A stretch of 10,797 nucleotides of DNA from Cycloclasticus sp. (GCA_016764415.1 JAESRY010000079.1:1-10797); one strand, 5' to 3'. Positions 1 to 6,370 are shown, counted from the stretch's first letter. Numbers and translations: made by a program. The notes: generated from the letters alone by a model not told the origin.

Positions 1-999
1 TTTAAAAATCCAGAGCAGGGCGCTGTTGTTTTTGAAGACTTAGTGCGAGGCTCAATCTCCATTAATAATGAAGAGCTAGACGATCTAATCATTGCGCGTT
101 CTGATGGTACGCCCACTTATAATTTAACCGTGGTGGTTGATGATTTGGATATGAATATGACGCACAACATTCGAGGTGATGACCATATCAACAATACACC
201 ACGCCAAATTAACATCATGAAAGCATTGGGAGCACAGTCGCCTAAGTTTGCTCATGTGCCGATGATTTTAGGTGACGATGGAGCGCGTTTATCTAAAAGG
301 CATGGTGCAGTGAGTGTTATGCAATATCGAGATGATGGGTTTTTGCCGGAAGCGCTGTTGAATTATCTCGTTAGGCTGGGTTGGTCACACGGTGATAAAG
401 AGTTGTTTAGCCGTGATGAAATGATTGAGCTGTTCGATATTACCGACGTTAACAAAACAGCATCTGCGTTTAATACAGAAAAGTTACTTTGGATTAATCA
501 GCAGTACATTATGAGCAGTGACCCGGAAAGGCTGGTTGCTCCATTGGCTGATCAATTAACCGCCTTGGGTTGTGATGTCGACAATGGCCCCGCGTTGATA
601 GACATTGTTAAAACGCAGCAAGAACGCGCCAAAACCCTAAAAGAAATGGCAGAAAAAAGTCTTATGTTTTATCAAGACTACGATGAGTTCGATGAAAAAG
701 CCGCTAAAAAGAACTTAAAAGCCGCCGCTTTAGCGCCACTCGAAATGATGTTGGCTAAGTTTGAAGGGTTAACAGATTGGTCAAAAGAACCGTTACATCA
801 GGTTATTTTAGATACCTCAGAAGCGCTGGAATTAAAACTTGGCAAAGTCGCTCAGCCTTTGCGCGTTGCATTAAGCGGTACGTCTGTGTCGCCAGCAATG
901 GACGCTACTCTTTTTCTATTGGGTAAGCAGACGTGTATAAAAAATATCAAAAGAGGGATTGATCATATAAAAGTGAAAATTGTTGCTCAACAAAGCTAG
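1..999 (+). CDS. gltX: Glutamate--tRNA ligase, 3' part (5' end outside window)
   Basis: Class I aminoacyl-tRNA synthetase that charges tRNA-Glu with glutamate in the cytoplasm. The reading frame is open from base 1, so the gene starts upstream; the GTG at 43 is an internal valine, not a start. The visible 332 residues begin in the catalytic domain, with FEDLVRGSI, ARSDGTPTYNL and HINNTPRQIN. The ATP-binding KMSKS-type loop is RLSKRHGA (about positions 283-306), followed by VMQYRDDGFLPEALLNYL and LGWSHGD. The rest is the helical anticodon-binding domain, ending in the usual VAQPLRVALSG...LLG segment. Two small departures from the usual gammaproteobacterial consensus, as I remember it, are RGDDH for RGEDH and RLSKR for KLSKR. 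The TAG stop at 997-999 lies inside the -35 box of the downstream tRNA promoter. Identification is secure. Confidence 0.97.
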   Translation, partial: FKNPEQGAVVFEDLVRGSISINNEELDDLIIARSDGTPTYNLTVVVDDLDMNMTHNIRGDDHINNTPRQINIMKALGAQSPKFAHVPMILGDDGARLSKRHGAVSVMQYRDDGFLPEALLNYLVRLGWSHGDKELFSRDEMIELFDITDVNKTASAFNTEKLLWINQQYIMSSDPERLVAPLADQLTALGCDVDNGPALIDIVKTQQERAKTLKEMAEKSLMFYQDYDEFDEKAAKKNLKAAALAPLEMMLAKFEGLTDWSKEPLHQVILDTSEALELKLGKVAQPLRVALSGTSVSPAMDATLFLLGKQTCIKNIKRGIDHIKVKIVAQQS

Positions 1000-1025
1000 A
1001 CACAAAGTGCATCATTCAGTACAAT
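997..1025 (+). promoter_or_regulatory. Sigma70-type promoter of the tRNA-Ala/tRNA-Glu unit
   Basis: TAGACA (997-1002, 5 of 6 matches to TTGACA) is followed after exactly 17 bases by TACAAT (1020-1025, 5 of 6 matches to TATAAT). The predicted start is near 1032, just ahead of tRNA-Ala at 1041. The segment after the -10 box is GC-rich (TCGCGTCC), as in the discriminators of stringently controlled stable-RNA promoters. The -35 box shares its first three bases with the gltX stop codon. Confidence 0.75.
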
Positions 1026-1040
1026 TCGCGTCCTGCTAGA

Positions 1041-1116
1041 GGGGCCATAGCTCAGCTGGGAGAGCGCAACACTGGCAGTGTTGAGGTCAGCGGTTCGATC
1101 CCGCTTGGCTCCACCA
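1041..1116 (+). tRNA. tRNA-Ala, anticodon GGC
   Basis: A 76-base cloverleaf with encoded CCA. The acceptor arm GGGGCCA pairs with TGGCTCC (one G-U pair). The D-arm is GCTC...GAGC. The anticodon arm is CAACA-CTGGCAG-TGTTG with anticodon GGC at 1074-1076. The T-arm contains GGTTCGATCC. It sits 41 bases after gltX and is probably cotranscribed with the tRNA-Glu that follows. Confidence 0.97.
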
Positions 1117-1169
1117 ATTTTTTGGTGAGAAAGTGATTTAGACGATTCACTTTTGTAAGATAAGAATTA

Positions 1170-1245
1170 GTCCCCATCGTCTAGAGGCCTAGGACACCGC
1201 CCTTTCACGGCGGTAACAGGGGTTCGAACCCCCTTGGGGACGCCA
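1170..1245 (+). tRNA. tRNA-Glu, anticodon TTC
   Basis: A 76-base cloverleaf with encoded CCA. The acceptor arm GTCCCCA pairs with TGGGGAC. The anticodon arm is CCGCC-CTTTCAC-GGCGG with anticodon TTC at 1204-1206. The T-arm is CAGGGGTTCGAACCCCC. It is the substrate of the neighbouring GltX. It lies 53 bases after tRNA-Ala and 8 bases before a terminator. Confidence 0.97.
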
Positions 1246-1253
1246 TATAAATC

Positions 1254-1284
1254 AACCACTTACAGTAATGTGAGTGGTTTTTTT
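1254..1284 (+). terminator. Rho-independent terminator of the tRNA unit
   Basis: An 11-bp stem, AACCACTTACA (1254-1264) pairing with TGTGAGTGGTT (1269-1279) with one G-T pair, closes a GTAA loop. It is followed directly by a T run to 1284. The position just after tRNA-Glu fits the end of the tRNA transcript. Confidence 0.9.
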
Positions 1285-1530
1285 ATGCTTGTACGGAACG
1301 AACAGGGTACTTTGTTTAAGAGACGGGGGTTAACCATATTTACAAAAAGCCACGTTACACACTGTAATGATTAAGTATTTATGTAAGGCCTCTGAGTCAC
1401 ATTGAGTAAAGTCTGTCTTTTTTGTGCTGGAGCTGTACTCCGGGTAACAGAATTGATTCTTTTATTGTTGTAATGCTGAATGTAATGTTCAATTGTTGTC
1501 ACAACGGCGTGATGATTGACAGGCTCCTTA

Positions 1531-1549
1531 GTCTTAACTTTTTAAGCTT
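1531..1549 (+). repeat. AT-rich repeat with dyad, copy 1
   Basis: This 19-base stretch, GTCTTAACTTTTTAAGCTT, is nearly repeated at 1919-1940, where the two elements share the GTCTTAA start and the TTTTTAAGCTT end. It contains a CTTAA/TTAAG inverted repeat. The function is unknown; it could be an operator pair or a chance low-complexity match. Confidence 0.35.
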
Positions 1550-1918
1550 CTAAAAAAGCGCTCTGGAACTGCATTATATTCTAAGCGATTCGTGGTGGAG
1601 CCCCCCAACAATTCTCTCGTCGACTCACGCTTTGAGTGATACGGTGTAACGATAAGGATTATTTATACTGGTCAGTCGTGAACTAAACGCCTTCGTCTGA
1701 ATGAAACATAACTCCATTATCGCTAGGCTAGACATTGTAATGGTAGGAATTAATCCTTGTCAGCTCAAGCCTGAATCATTTGTTTGAGACAACGAATAAC
1801 CAACGATCGCACGTGATTCAAAATCAATAACGGTAGTAAGGTAACTACATAATAGCAAGCCATGCTCGTTCATACCGGATGATGCGACGTGGCGAACGTA
1901 TGGTTTAACAAAAAAAAT

Positions 1919-1940
1919 GTCTTAAGTGTTTTTTAAGCTT
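1919..1940 (+). repeat. AT-rich repeat with dyad, copy 2, just upstream of the hemolysin-family gene
   Basis: It begins GTCTTAAGTG and ends TTTTTAAGCTT, matching the element at 1531-1549 except for a small insertion. The internal CTTAA/TTAAG inverted repeat is kept. It directly precedes the candidate -10 box at 1946, so a repressor or activator site is possible. Confidence 0.35.
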
Positions 1941-1945
1941 ATTTT

Positions 1946-1951
1946 CATAAT
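1946..1951 (+). promoter_or_regulatory. Candidate -10 box for the hemolysin-family operon
   Basis: CATAAT matches TATAAT at 5 of 6 positions, but no good -35 box lies 16-18 bases upstream, so an activator may be needed. If used, transcription would begin near 1958. That would exclude the ATG at 1952 as a start and agree with the start at 1985. Confidence 0.3.
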
Positions 1952-1984
1952 ATGACACCAACTTTAAAAGTAAAGGTGACAATA

Positions 1985-2701
1985 ATGAGCGTTAGAAGAT
2001 CAGATTTTAAGTTAAAAGTAGAACGTCAATGTGTTGATGAAAAGCATAAAAAAATTCTTTTACCGCACTTATTTATTGATTTGGTCGCGGAAGATAATGT
2101 TGAAAGGTCATCTGTTGAAAAGCACATTGCTCGGCACTTCTATAAAAGCCATAAAGCAGAAATAGATGTGTTTTTACCAAATGTTCTTACCGCTAGAACG
2201 TCAAAAAATATCACCAGTACGGTTGGCTTTCGCTTAGGGAAGCAGGCTGAACCATTATATCTCGAGCAATATTTAAACAATAGTGCCGAGTCTTCATTAA
2301 GTGAAATTCTAAATCAGGTTGTTGCACGTAGCGAAATTGCTGAGATTGGAAATCTAACGTCTAGGTATCCGGGGGCAAGCCAAATGTTGTTTGTATTAGT
2401 GGTGTCAGTCCTTTATTCAGTTGGGGCTAAATGGGCGTTGTTTACAGCGACGCCTCATGTGCAAAAAATGGTCGATGATTTGGGTATTGAAATCATGGAG
2501 GTTTGCTATGAAAATCCAAATCAATTGAGCGACTCGGGTAAAAGCTGGGGCGGTTATTATAAGAATAGACCTAAAGTGATTGCTGGGAATCTTGAAGATG
2601 CATATGCCGCATTAAAGCGGCACCCGGTAGCTGGTTTTATGATTGAAAATTATCAGGTGACGATAGATGAGTTGGCGGGTCAATTGGACGTTGGCAAATA
2701 A
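1985..2701 (+). CDS. Thermostable-hemolysin-family protein (GNAT-like fold)
   Basis: A 238-residue protein that I assign to the thermostable hemolysin family (named after Vibrio delta-VPH). Recognisable stretches are FLPNVLTARTS, PLYLEQYLNN (about residues 90-99), RSEIAEIGNL (about 115-124), WALFTAT (150-156) and WGGYYKNRPKVIAGN (188-202). I see no signal peptide or long membrane segment, which argues against a secreted pore-former. The LEQYL...EIGNL layout recalls GNAT-type acyltransferases, so a transfer reaction is more likely than haemolysis; this is inference. ATG 1985 is chosen over ATG 1952 because AAGGTGA (1973-1979) lies 5 bases before it, and a possible -10 box ends just before 1952. 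It is the first of four packed genes; its stop overlaps the ligase start by one base (TAATG). Confidence 0.8.
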   Translation: MSVRRSDFKLKVERQCVDEKHKKILLPHLFIDLVAEDNVERSSVEKHIARHFYKSHKAEIDVFLPNVLTARTSKNITSTVGFRLGKQAEPLYLEQYLNNSAESSLSEILNQVVARSEIAEIGNLTSRYPGASQMLFVLVVSVLYSVGAKWALFTATPHVQKMVDDLGIEIMEVCYENPNQLSDSGKSWGGYYKNRPKVIAGNLEDAYAALKRHPVAGFMIENYQVTIDELAGQLDVGK

Positions 2702-4167
2702 TGATTTCATTCGGCATTAAAAAGCTGGCGCTGAAGCAGCCAAATACGATTGCGTTAGTCGGCGAATTACGCGTTTATACGTATAGCGAATTAACTAAAG
2801 AAGTAGATGAGTTGGCTGTGCAGCTGATGCCGTATCTTAATAAAGTGGTTGCGCTATATGCCGACAACTCGCTTCAGTGGTTAATGATTGATTTGGCGTG
2901 CCAAATAGCAGGCGTTATTTTATTGCCGTTACCCAGCTTTTTTTCGGACCAACAGATTATCCATGCTGTTAATGAAGCAGGAGCTGTGGGGATTATTCAT
3001 CAGCAATGCGAAAGGGTTAACAAATTATTCAACGGTACAGATAATGTGAATGTACTAGATGGTTTCATCTGTACCGATATTGAAGCTCTACAGAGCGTTG
3101 AATTGCCAAAAGGCACCTCTAAAATTACGTTTACATCGGGCTCAACAGGGCAACCCAAAGGCGTTTGCTTGTCTAACGAGCAACAACTATCTGTTGCAAG
3201 AGCAACTCAACAAGCATTGGAATTATCTGCTGGAACGCATTTGTCTGTTATCCCCTTTAGTACTTTGCTAGAAAATACTGCCGGTGCCTATGTCACGCTA
3301 CTCAATGGTGGTTCGGTCGTTGCACTTCCACCTTCACAACTGGGTTTCAATGGCAGCAGTGGCTTTGAATTAGCAACGTTGCTTCAAGCTATTGAAAAGC
3401 ATCAACCAGCCAGCTTGATTTTGTTGCCGGAATTATTAATGGCTGTTATGGGTACAGTAAAAGCAGGCTGGCGTATTCCTAAGTCACTAAAAATTATTGC
3501 GGTAGGTGGAAGCAAAGTATCAGCGGAGCTTATTCATGCCTCTAAAGAATGTGGACTACCCGTTTATGAAGGTTATGGTTTGTCTGAATGTTGTTCAGTT
3601 GTCAGTTTAAACACATTGAAAAGTAATAAAGTAGGCTCGGTGGGGAAGCCTTTAGGACACGTTGATGTACGTATTGAGAATGATGAAGTGGTTGTTTCTG
3701 GTAATACTTATTTGGGTTATGTGAACGATGATTTGACATGGCCCGACACAGATGTTTTCACAGGAGATTATGGCTATTTTGATGAAGATGGATATTTGTT
3801 CATTAATGGACGTAAAAAAAATCTACTTATATCAAGTTTTGGTAGAAACATTAGCCCTGAATGGGTTGAAAGTACCGCGTTAGGCAATGGAGTGCTTGAG
3901 CAATGCGTGATTTTTGGTGATCAAAAGCCTTATTGCGCAGCATTGGTATGGCCAAGAAGCAGTGAAATTAATGATCTGGATGTCGACGCGCATATTGCAA
4001 ACGTTAATCAACAATTACCTGATTACGCTCAAATAAAAGCGTGGTCTAGGTTACCCATAAAATTAAGTTATTCAGAAGGGACACTGACCTCTAATGGTCG
4101 TCCTGTTAGAGACAGCATTAAAGCAATAAACCAGAAGCATATTAATCAATTATATTCGGAGTTATAA
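2701..4167 (+). CDS. Adenylate-forming acyl/amino-acyl ligase (AMP-binding enzyme)
   Basis: A 488-residue cytoplasmic member of the ANL superfamily, which activates a carboxylate with ATP to an acyl-adenylate and often then to a thioester. Visible core motifs are TFTSGSTGQPKG (about residues 143-154, phosphate loop), YGLSE (292-296), TGDYGYFDEDGYLFINGRKK (354-373) and a C-terminal TSNGRPVR (463-470). The last corresponds to core motif A10, where a lysine normally follows the glycine; here it is arginine (R467). Length is somewhat short of long-chain acyl-CoA synthetases. There is no carrier-protein or condensation domain, so it is stand-alone. The start overlaps the upstream stop by one base and the next gene begins two bases after its stop, so it is cotranscribed. 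The substrate cannot be read from the sequence; a fatty or aromatic acid is plausible. Confidence 0.9.
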   Translation: MISFGIKKLALKQPNTIALVGELRVYTYSELTKEVDELAVQLMPYLNKVVALYADNSLQWLMIDLACQIAGVILLPLPSFFSDQQIIHAVNEAGAVGIIHQQCERVNKLFNGTDNVNVLDGFICTDIEALQSVELPKGTSKITFTSGSTGQPKGVCLSNEQQLSVARATQQALELSAGTHLSVIPFSTLLENTAGAYVTLLNGGSVVALPPSQLGFNGSSGFELATLLQAIEKHQPASLILLPELLMAVMGTVKAGWRIPKSLKIIAVGGSKVSAELIHASKECGLPVYEGYGLSECCSVVSLNTLKSNKVGSVGKPLGHVDVRIENDEVVVSGNTYLGYVNDDLTWPDTDVFTGDYGYFDEDGYLFINGRKKNLLISSFGRNISPEWVESTALGNGVLEQCVIFGDQKPYCAALVWPRSSEINDLDVDAHIANVNQQLPDYAQIKAWSRLPIKLSYSEGTLTSNGRPVRDSIKAINQKHINQLYSEL

Positions 4168-4169
4168 CA

Positions 4170-4838
4170 TTGAAATTTTTTAATCGATTACAAGTAGAAA
4201 CAGAACAGACTAGAGCAGTATTATTATCGGCCCCGCTGATTACAAAAGCTCTGTCAGGCATGTTGACAAAGGAAGAATACACCGGGTTCTTGACCGAGGC
4301 ATATCATCACGTAAAGCATACGGTGCCATTGCTAATGGCGGTAGGCGCGAGAATACCTGAAGACAAGGAGTGGTTGCGCAATGCCGTGGCGGAATACATT
4401 GAAGAAGAACTAGGGCATCAGGAATGGATTTTGAATGATTTGGCCGCTTGCGGTGTGGATAAAGAAGCGGTGCGACAGAGTGCGCCCGCGTTCGAAACAG
4501 AACTGATGGTGGCCTATGCCTATGACATGGTTAATCGGGTCGATCCGATTGGTTTTTTTGGCATGGTGCATGTGCTTGAAGGTACGAGTGTAACAACAGC
4601 AGACAAAGCAGCAGCATGCATAAAAAAATCACTGGATTTACCACAAAGCGCGTTTAGTTATTTGGTGTCTCATGGTTCGCTTGACCAAGACCATGTTAAG
4701 TTTTTTGAAGACCTTATGAACAAAATTGAATCGTCTGAAGAGCAGGCGTTGATTATTCATTGCGCGAAGAATTTTTACCGCCTCTATGGCAATATTTTTC
4801 GAAGCATAACGAATGAGCGGTTGGAATTAGCGTGTTAA
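4170..4838 (+). CDS. Heme-oxygenase-like (TenA/HDO-fold) metal-dependent oxidase
   Basis: A 222-residue, all-helical protein of the iron-containing redox enzyme group (haem-oxygenase-like fold) that includes UndA, CADD and BesC. Likely metal ligands sit in the right order: E80 and H83 in EYIEEELGH, E137 in VHVLEGTS, then H168, D172 and H175 in SHGSLDQDH. H46/H47 and H50 in AYHHVKH are additional candidates. The E-x-x-H spacing resembles UndA as I recall it. Such enzymes use two irons and oxygen for oxidative cleavage, desaturation or hydroxylation of fatty acids or amino acids. The start is TTG at 4170, supported by GGAG at 4158-4161 and by conserved-looking sequence before the next methionine (residue 31). 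It sits two bases after the ligase, and its stop overlaps the next start by seven bases. A TenA-type thiaminase is less likely: no thiamine genes are nearby. Confidence 0.8.
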   Translation: MKFFNRLQVETEQTRAVLLSAPLITKALSGMLTKEEYTGFLTEAYHHVKHTVPLLMAVGARIPEDKEWLRNAVAEYIEEELGHQEWILNDLAACGVDKEAVRQSAPAFETELMVAYAYDMVNRVDPIGFFGMVHVLEGTSVTTADKAAACIKKSLDLPQSAFSYLVSHGSLDQDHVKFFEDLMNKIESSEEQALIIHCAKNFYRLYGNIFRSITNERLELAC

Positions 4839-5623
4839 TCGATAAAACAGTTGTTATTACGGGTGCGAGTGGAGGTATTGGTCATGCCATTGCTCAATCT
4901 TTACATGATGCTGGAGCCAAGCTCATCTTAGTTGGTAGGAATAGCCAGAACCTAAAAACATTAAATAGAAAGTTAGGTGATAAGCACGTTGTAATCCAAG
5001 CGGATATATCCACAGAATCTGGGCGAGATACGATTGTTAAACAATGCCAAACTATAGGTGTCGTTGATGTGTTGATTAACAATGCTGGGGTAGGTCAATT
5101 TGATTTATTTGAGCAGATCAGTAAAGAAAAAATCAGCGAAATTATTACAGTTAACCTAACCAGTACAATATTATTAACACATTGTTTATTGCCCTTATTA
5201 CAGCAACAAAACTCCGCAAAAATAATCAATATAGGCTCTACGTTTGGCAGTATCGGTTTCCCAGGGAGTAGCGTATACAGCGCAAGTAAATTTGGTATTA
5301 AAGGGTTTAGTAAATCGTTGAGTCGAGAAATGATGGGTAGTTCTATTTCGGTGCAGTATTTTGCACCCAGAGCGACTAAAACAAGCATCAATAACCAATA
5401 TGTAGATGCTATGAATAAAGAATTGGGAACGAAAATGGACGCGCCAGAACAGGTAGCGGCGGAATTAATGTTGTTTATACAAACGAAGAAAAAGCAATAT
5501 TTTGTTGGCTGGCCAGAAAAGTTATTTGTTCGTATTAATGGATTGTTCCCAGGGGTTGTTGACGGATCCATTGCAAAGCAATTACCTGTGATTAAACGTT
5601 TTCTTAAACAAGCTAAGCATTAA
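4832..5623 (+). CDS. Short-chain dehydrogenase/reductase (SDR)
   Basis: A 263-residue classical SDR, an NAD(P)-dependent oxidoreductase with a Rossmann fold. Visible motifs are the cofactor loop TGASGGIG (residues 10-17), D58 in QADIS, NNAG (83-86), and the catalytic S136, Y149 and K153 in the INIGS...YSASK segment. G35-R36 after the second strand (LVGRN) suggests NADP(H) preference. Length is normal for the family. The start is GTG at 4832, overlapping the oxidase stop by seven bases, which implies translational coupling. It is the last gene of the operon and would reduce a carbonyl or oxidise an alcohol made by the upstream enzymes. The C-terminus (VRINGLFPGVVDGSI then a basic tail) resembles SDRs acting on lipid substrates, but substrate is not determined. 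Confidence 0.9.
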   Translation: MLIDKTVVITGASGGIGHAIAQSLHDAGAKLILVGRNSQNLKTLNRKLGDKHVVIQADISTESGRDTIVKQCQTIGVVDVLINNAGVGQFDLFEQISKEKISEIITVNLTSTILLTHCLLPLLQQQNSAKIINIGSTFGSIGFPGSSVYSASKFGIKGFSKSLSREMMGSSISVQYFAPRATKTSINNQYVDAMNKELGTKMDAPEQVAAELMLFIQTKKKQYFVGWPEKLFVRINGLFPGVVDGSIAKQLPVIKRFLKQAKH

Positions 5624-5701
5624 ATGAGTAAGGTATTACGTAAGGTTAAAGTGGAGATGATTTTACGCCGGTTCAATGAAACTTATGCCCTTTGGGTATA
5701 A
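5624..5701 (+). CDS. Possible 25-codon small ORF between SDR and response regulator
   Basis: An ATG directly after the SDR stop opens a 25-codon frame, very basic at its start (MSKVLRKVKVE) and ending NETYALWV-stop. No clear ribosome binding site precedes it, so it would depend on coupling to the SDR. Its last 27 bases are the 3' part of the repeat shared with 8061-8089, where the same eight residues and a stop are encoded and both base differences are silent. It may be a leader peptide, or merely a frame running through a non-coding repeat. It also overlaps the candidate regulator-binding repeat at 5628-5646, which favours the second reading. Confidence 0.25.
   Translation: MSKVLRKVKVEMILRRFNETYALWV
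5628..5646 (+). promoter_or_regulatory. Direct repeat GTAAGGT-N5-GTAAGGT, candidate response-regulator operator
   Basis: Two exact 7-base copies (5628-5634 and 5640-5646) lie with a 12-base period, close to one helical turn. OmpR/PhoB-family regulators typically bind such head-to-tail half sites; CpxR's GTAAA-N5-GTAAA is a familiar example. The element lies 64 bases before the regulator's ATG, where an autoregulatory site would be expected. Assignment to this regulator is inference. Confidence 0.45.
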
Positions 5702-5702
5702 A
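5674..5702 (+). repeat. 29-bp repeat, copy 1 (before the response regulator)
   Basis: It matches 8061-8089 at 27 of 29 positions. Its core is a small hairpin, ATGCCC-TTT-GGGTAT (5685-5699, one G-T pair), ending 11 bases before the regulator's start codon. The last six bases, TATAAA, also resemble a -10 box. No good Shine-Dalgarno sequence lies between the repeat and the ATG, so the hairpin could affect translation, or the regulator mRNA could be leaderless. Confidence 0.8.
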
Positions 5703-5710
5703 CTAACGGT

Positions 5711-6370
5711 ATGTATATTTTACTTGTTGAAGATGATGTGTCGCTGTCGGAGGCACTGAACAAAGCTCTTTCCTCGGAGGGTTTTGCTGTGAATTGTTTG
5801 CCGAAAGGGAAGCAAGCGATAGAAGCGGTTAAAACAGAGCTGCCAGATTTACTTATCCTGGATTTGGGGCTGCCTGATATAGATGGCTTGGATGTCCTTC
5901 GTGCGGTGCGTAAGGTGAGCAAGGATTTGCCGGTATTAATCTTAACGGCACGTTCTTCAGTTGAGGACAAAATTACGGGGCTAGATTTAGGCGCAGACGA
6001 TTACCTTGCTAAGCCCTTTGAAGTGGATGAGCTTCTGGCAAGAATTCGTGTTATTGAACGACGTGCCAGTTCATCAAAACATGCGGGGCTAACAATTGGT
6101 GAGGTCACGCTTGATACCGTTAGTCACCAAGTATTTGTTTCAGGTGCCGAAGTCACCGTGTCTAGGCGTGAATTTATGTTGTTTAAAGCGTTAATGGAAA
6201 ATGCAGGTAGAGTGCTGACGAAAGATAGTATTGAATCCAAGTTATATAGTTGGGGCGAAGAGATTTCCAGTAATACCATTGAAGTGCATGTGCATAATCT
6301 AAGAAAAAAATTGCCTAAAAATTTCATTCAGACATTACGAGGGGTTGGCTATATCGTTAAGCTGCCATGA
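5711..6370 (+). CDS. OmpR/PhoB-family response regulator (QseB/PmrA-like)
   Basis: A 219-residue two-component transcription regulator. The receiver domain (about 1-115) has the acidic pair E7/D8/D9 in LLVEDD, phosphoacceptor D51 in LILDLGLPD, T79 in LILTARS and K101 in YLAKPF. A winged-helix DNA-binding domain follows (about 125-219), with SRREFMLFKAL, TIEVHVHNLRKKL and the ending TLRGVGYIVKLP. Length and layout match the QseB/PmrA/TctD group. MYILLVEDD is a canonical N-terminus, so ATG 5711 is secure although no clear ribosome binding site precedes it. The stop overlaps the kinase start (ATGA), so the two are coupled. It probably controls the downstream cupredoxin, permease and beta-barrel genes, and itself through the 5628-5646 repeat. 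Confidence 0.95.
   Translation: MYILLVEDDVSLSEALNKALSSEGFAVNCLPKGKQAIEAVKTELPDLLILDLGLPDIDGLDVLRAVRKVSKDLPVLILTARSSVEDKITGLDLGADDYLAKPFEVDELLARIRVIERRASSSKHAGLTIGEVTLDTVSHQVFVSGAEVTVSRREFMLFKALMENAGRVLTKDSIESKLYSWGEEISSNTIEVHVHNLRKKLPKNFIQTLRGVGYIVKLP

Larger units (their letters stand above)
1286..1945. other. About 660 bp without a recognisable gene
   Basis: I find no open frame of useful length with a ribosome binding site or familiar protein on either strand. What can be seen are small dyads: GTTGT-C-ACAAC near 1496-1506, TGATT-CAA-AATCA at 1814-1826 and GTAGT-N6-ACTAC at 1833-1848. There are also two similar AT-rich elements at 1531-1549 and 1919-1940. It separates the tRNA terminator from the hemolysin-family operon, so its right end must hold that operon's promoter and perhaps regulator sites. 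The length is unusual for such a compact region and may reflect decayed DNA, since tRNA 3' ends are common integration sites. No attachment-site repeat was found. Confidence 0.6.

Noticed and set aside
43-45. GTG as the start of gltX
   Set aside because: The frame is open to base 1 with family-typical sequence (FKNPEQGAVVFEDL) before it, so the gene begins outside the window.
1833-1848. GTAGT-N6-ACTAC palindrome as a lux-box-like quorum-sensing site
   Set aside because: Only 5-bp arms, no match to the usual 20-bp lux box, and no luxR-type gene in the window.
1701-1945. Short fragments that superficially resemble pieces of a transposase
   Set aside because: The frame is broken by several stops and no diagnostic motif or terminal inverted repeat can be seen, so calling a pseudogene would be guesswork.
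1952-1954. ATG 1952 as the start of the hemolysin-family protein
   Set aside because: It has no ribosome binding site and immediately follows a possible -10 box; ATG 1985 has AAGGTGA at good spacing.
4170-4838. TenA thiaminase assignment
   Set aside because: No thiamine biosynthesis genes nearby, and the Glu/His/Asp pattern fits metal-binding HDO relatives better than TenA's catalytic cysteine layout.
5624-5710. Fur box ahead of the metal operon
   Set aside because: No stretch resembles GATAATGATAATCATTATC here or before the permease; regulation by the linked two-component system fits better.
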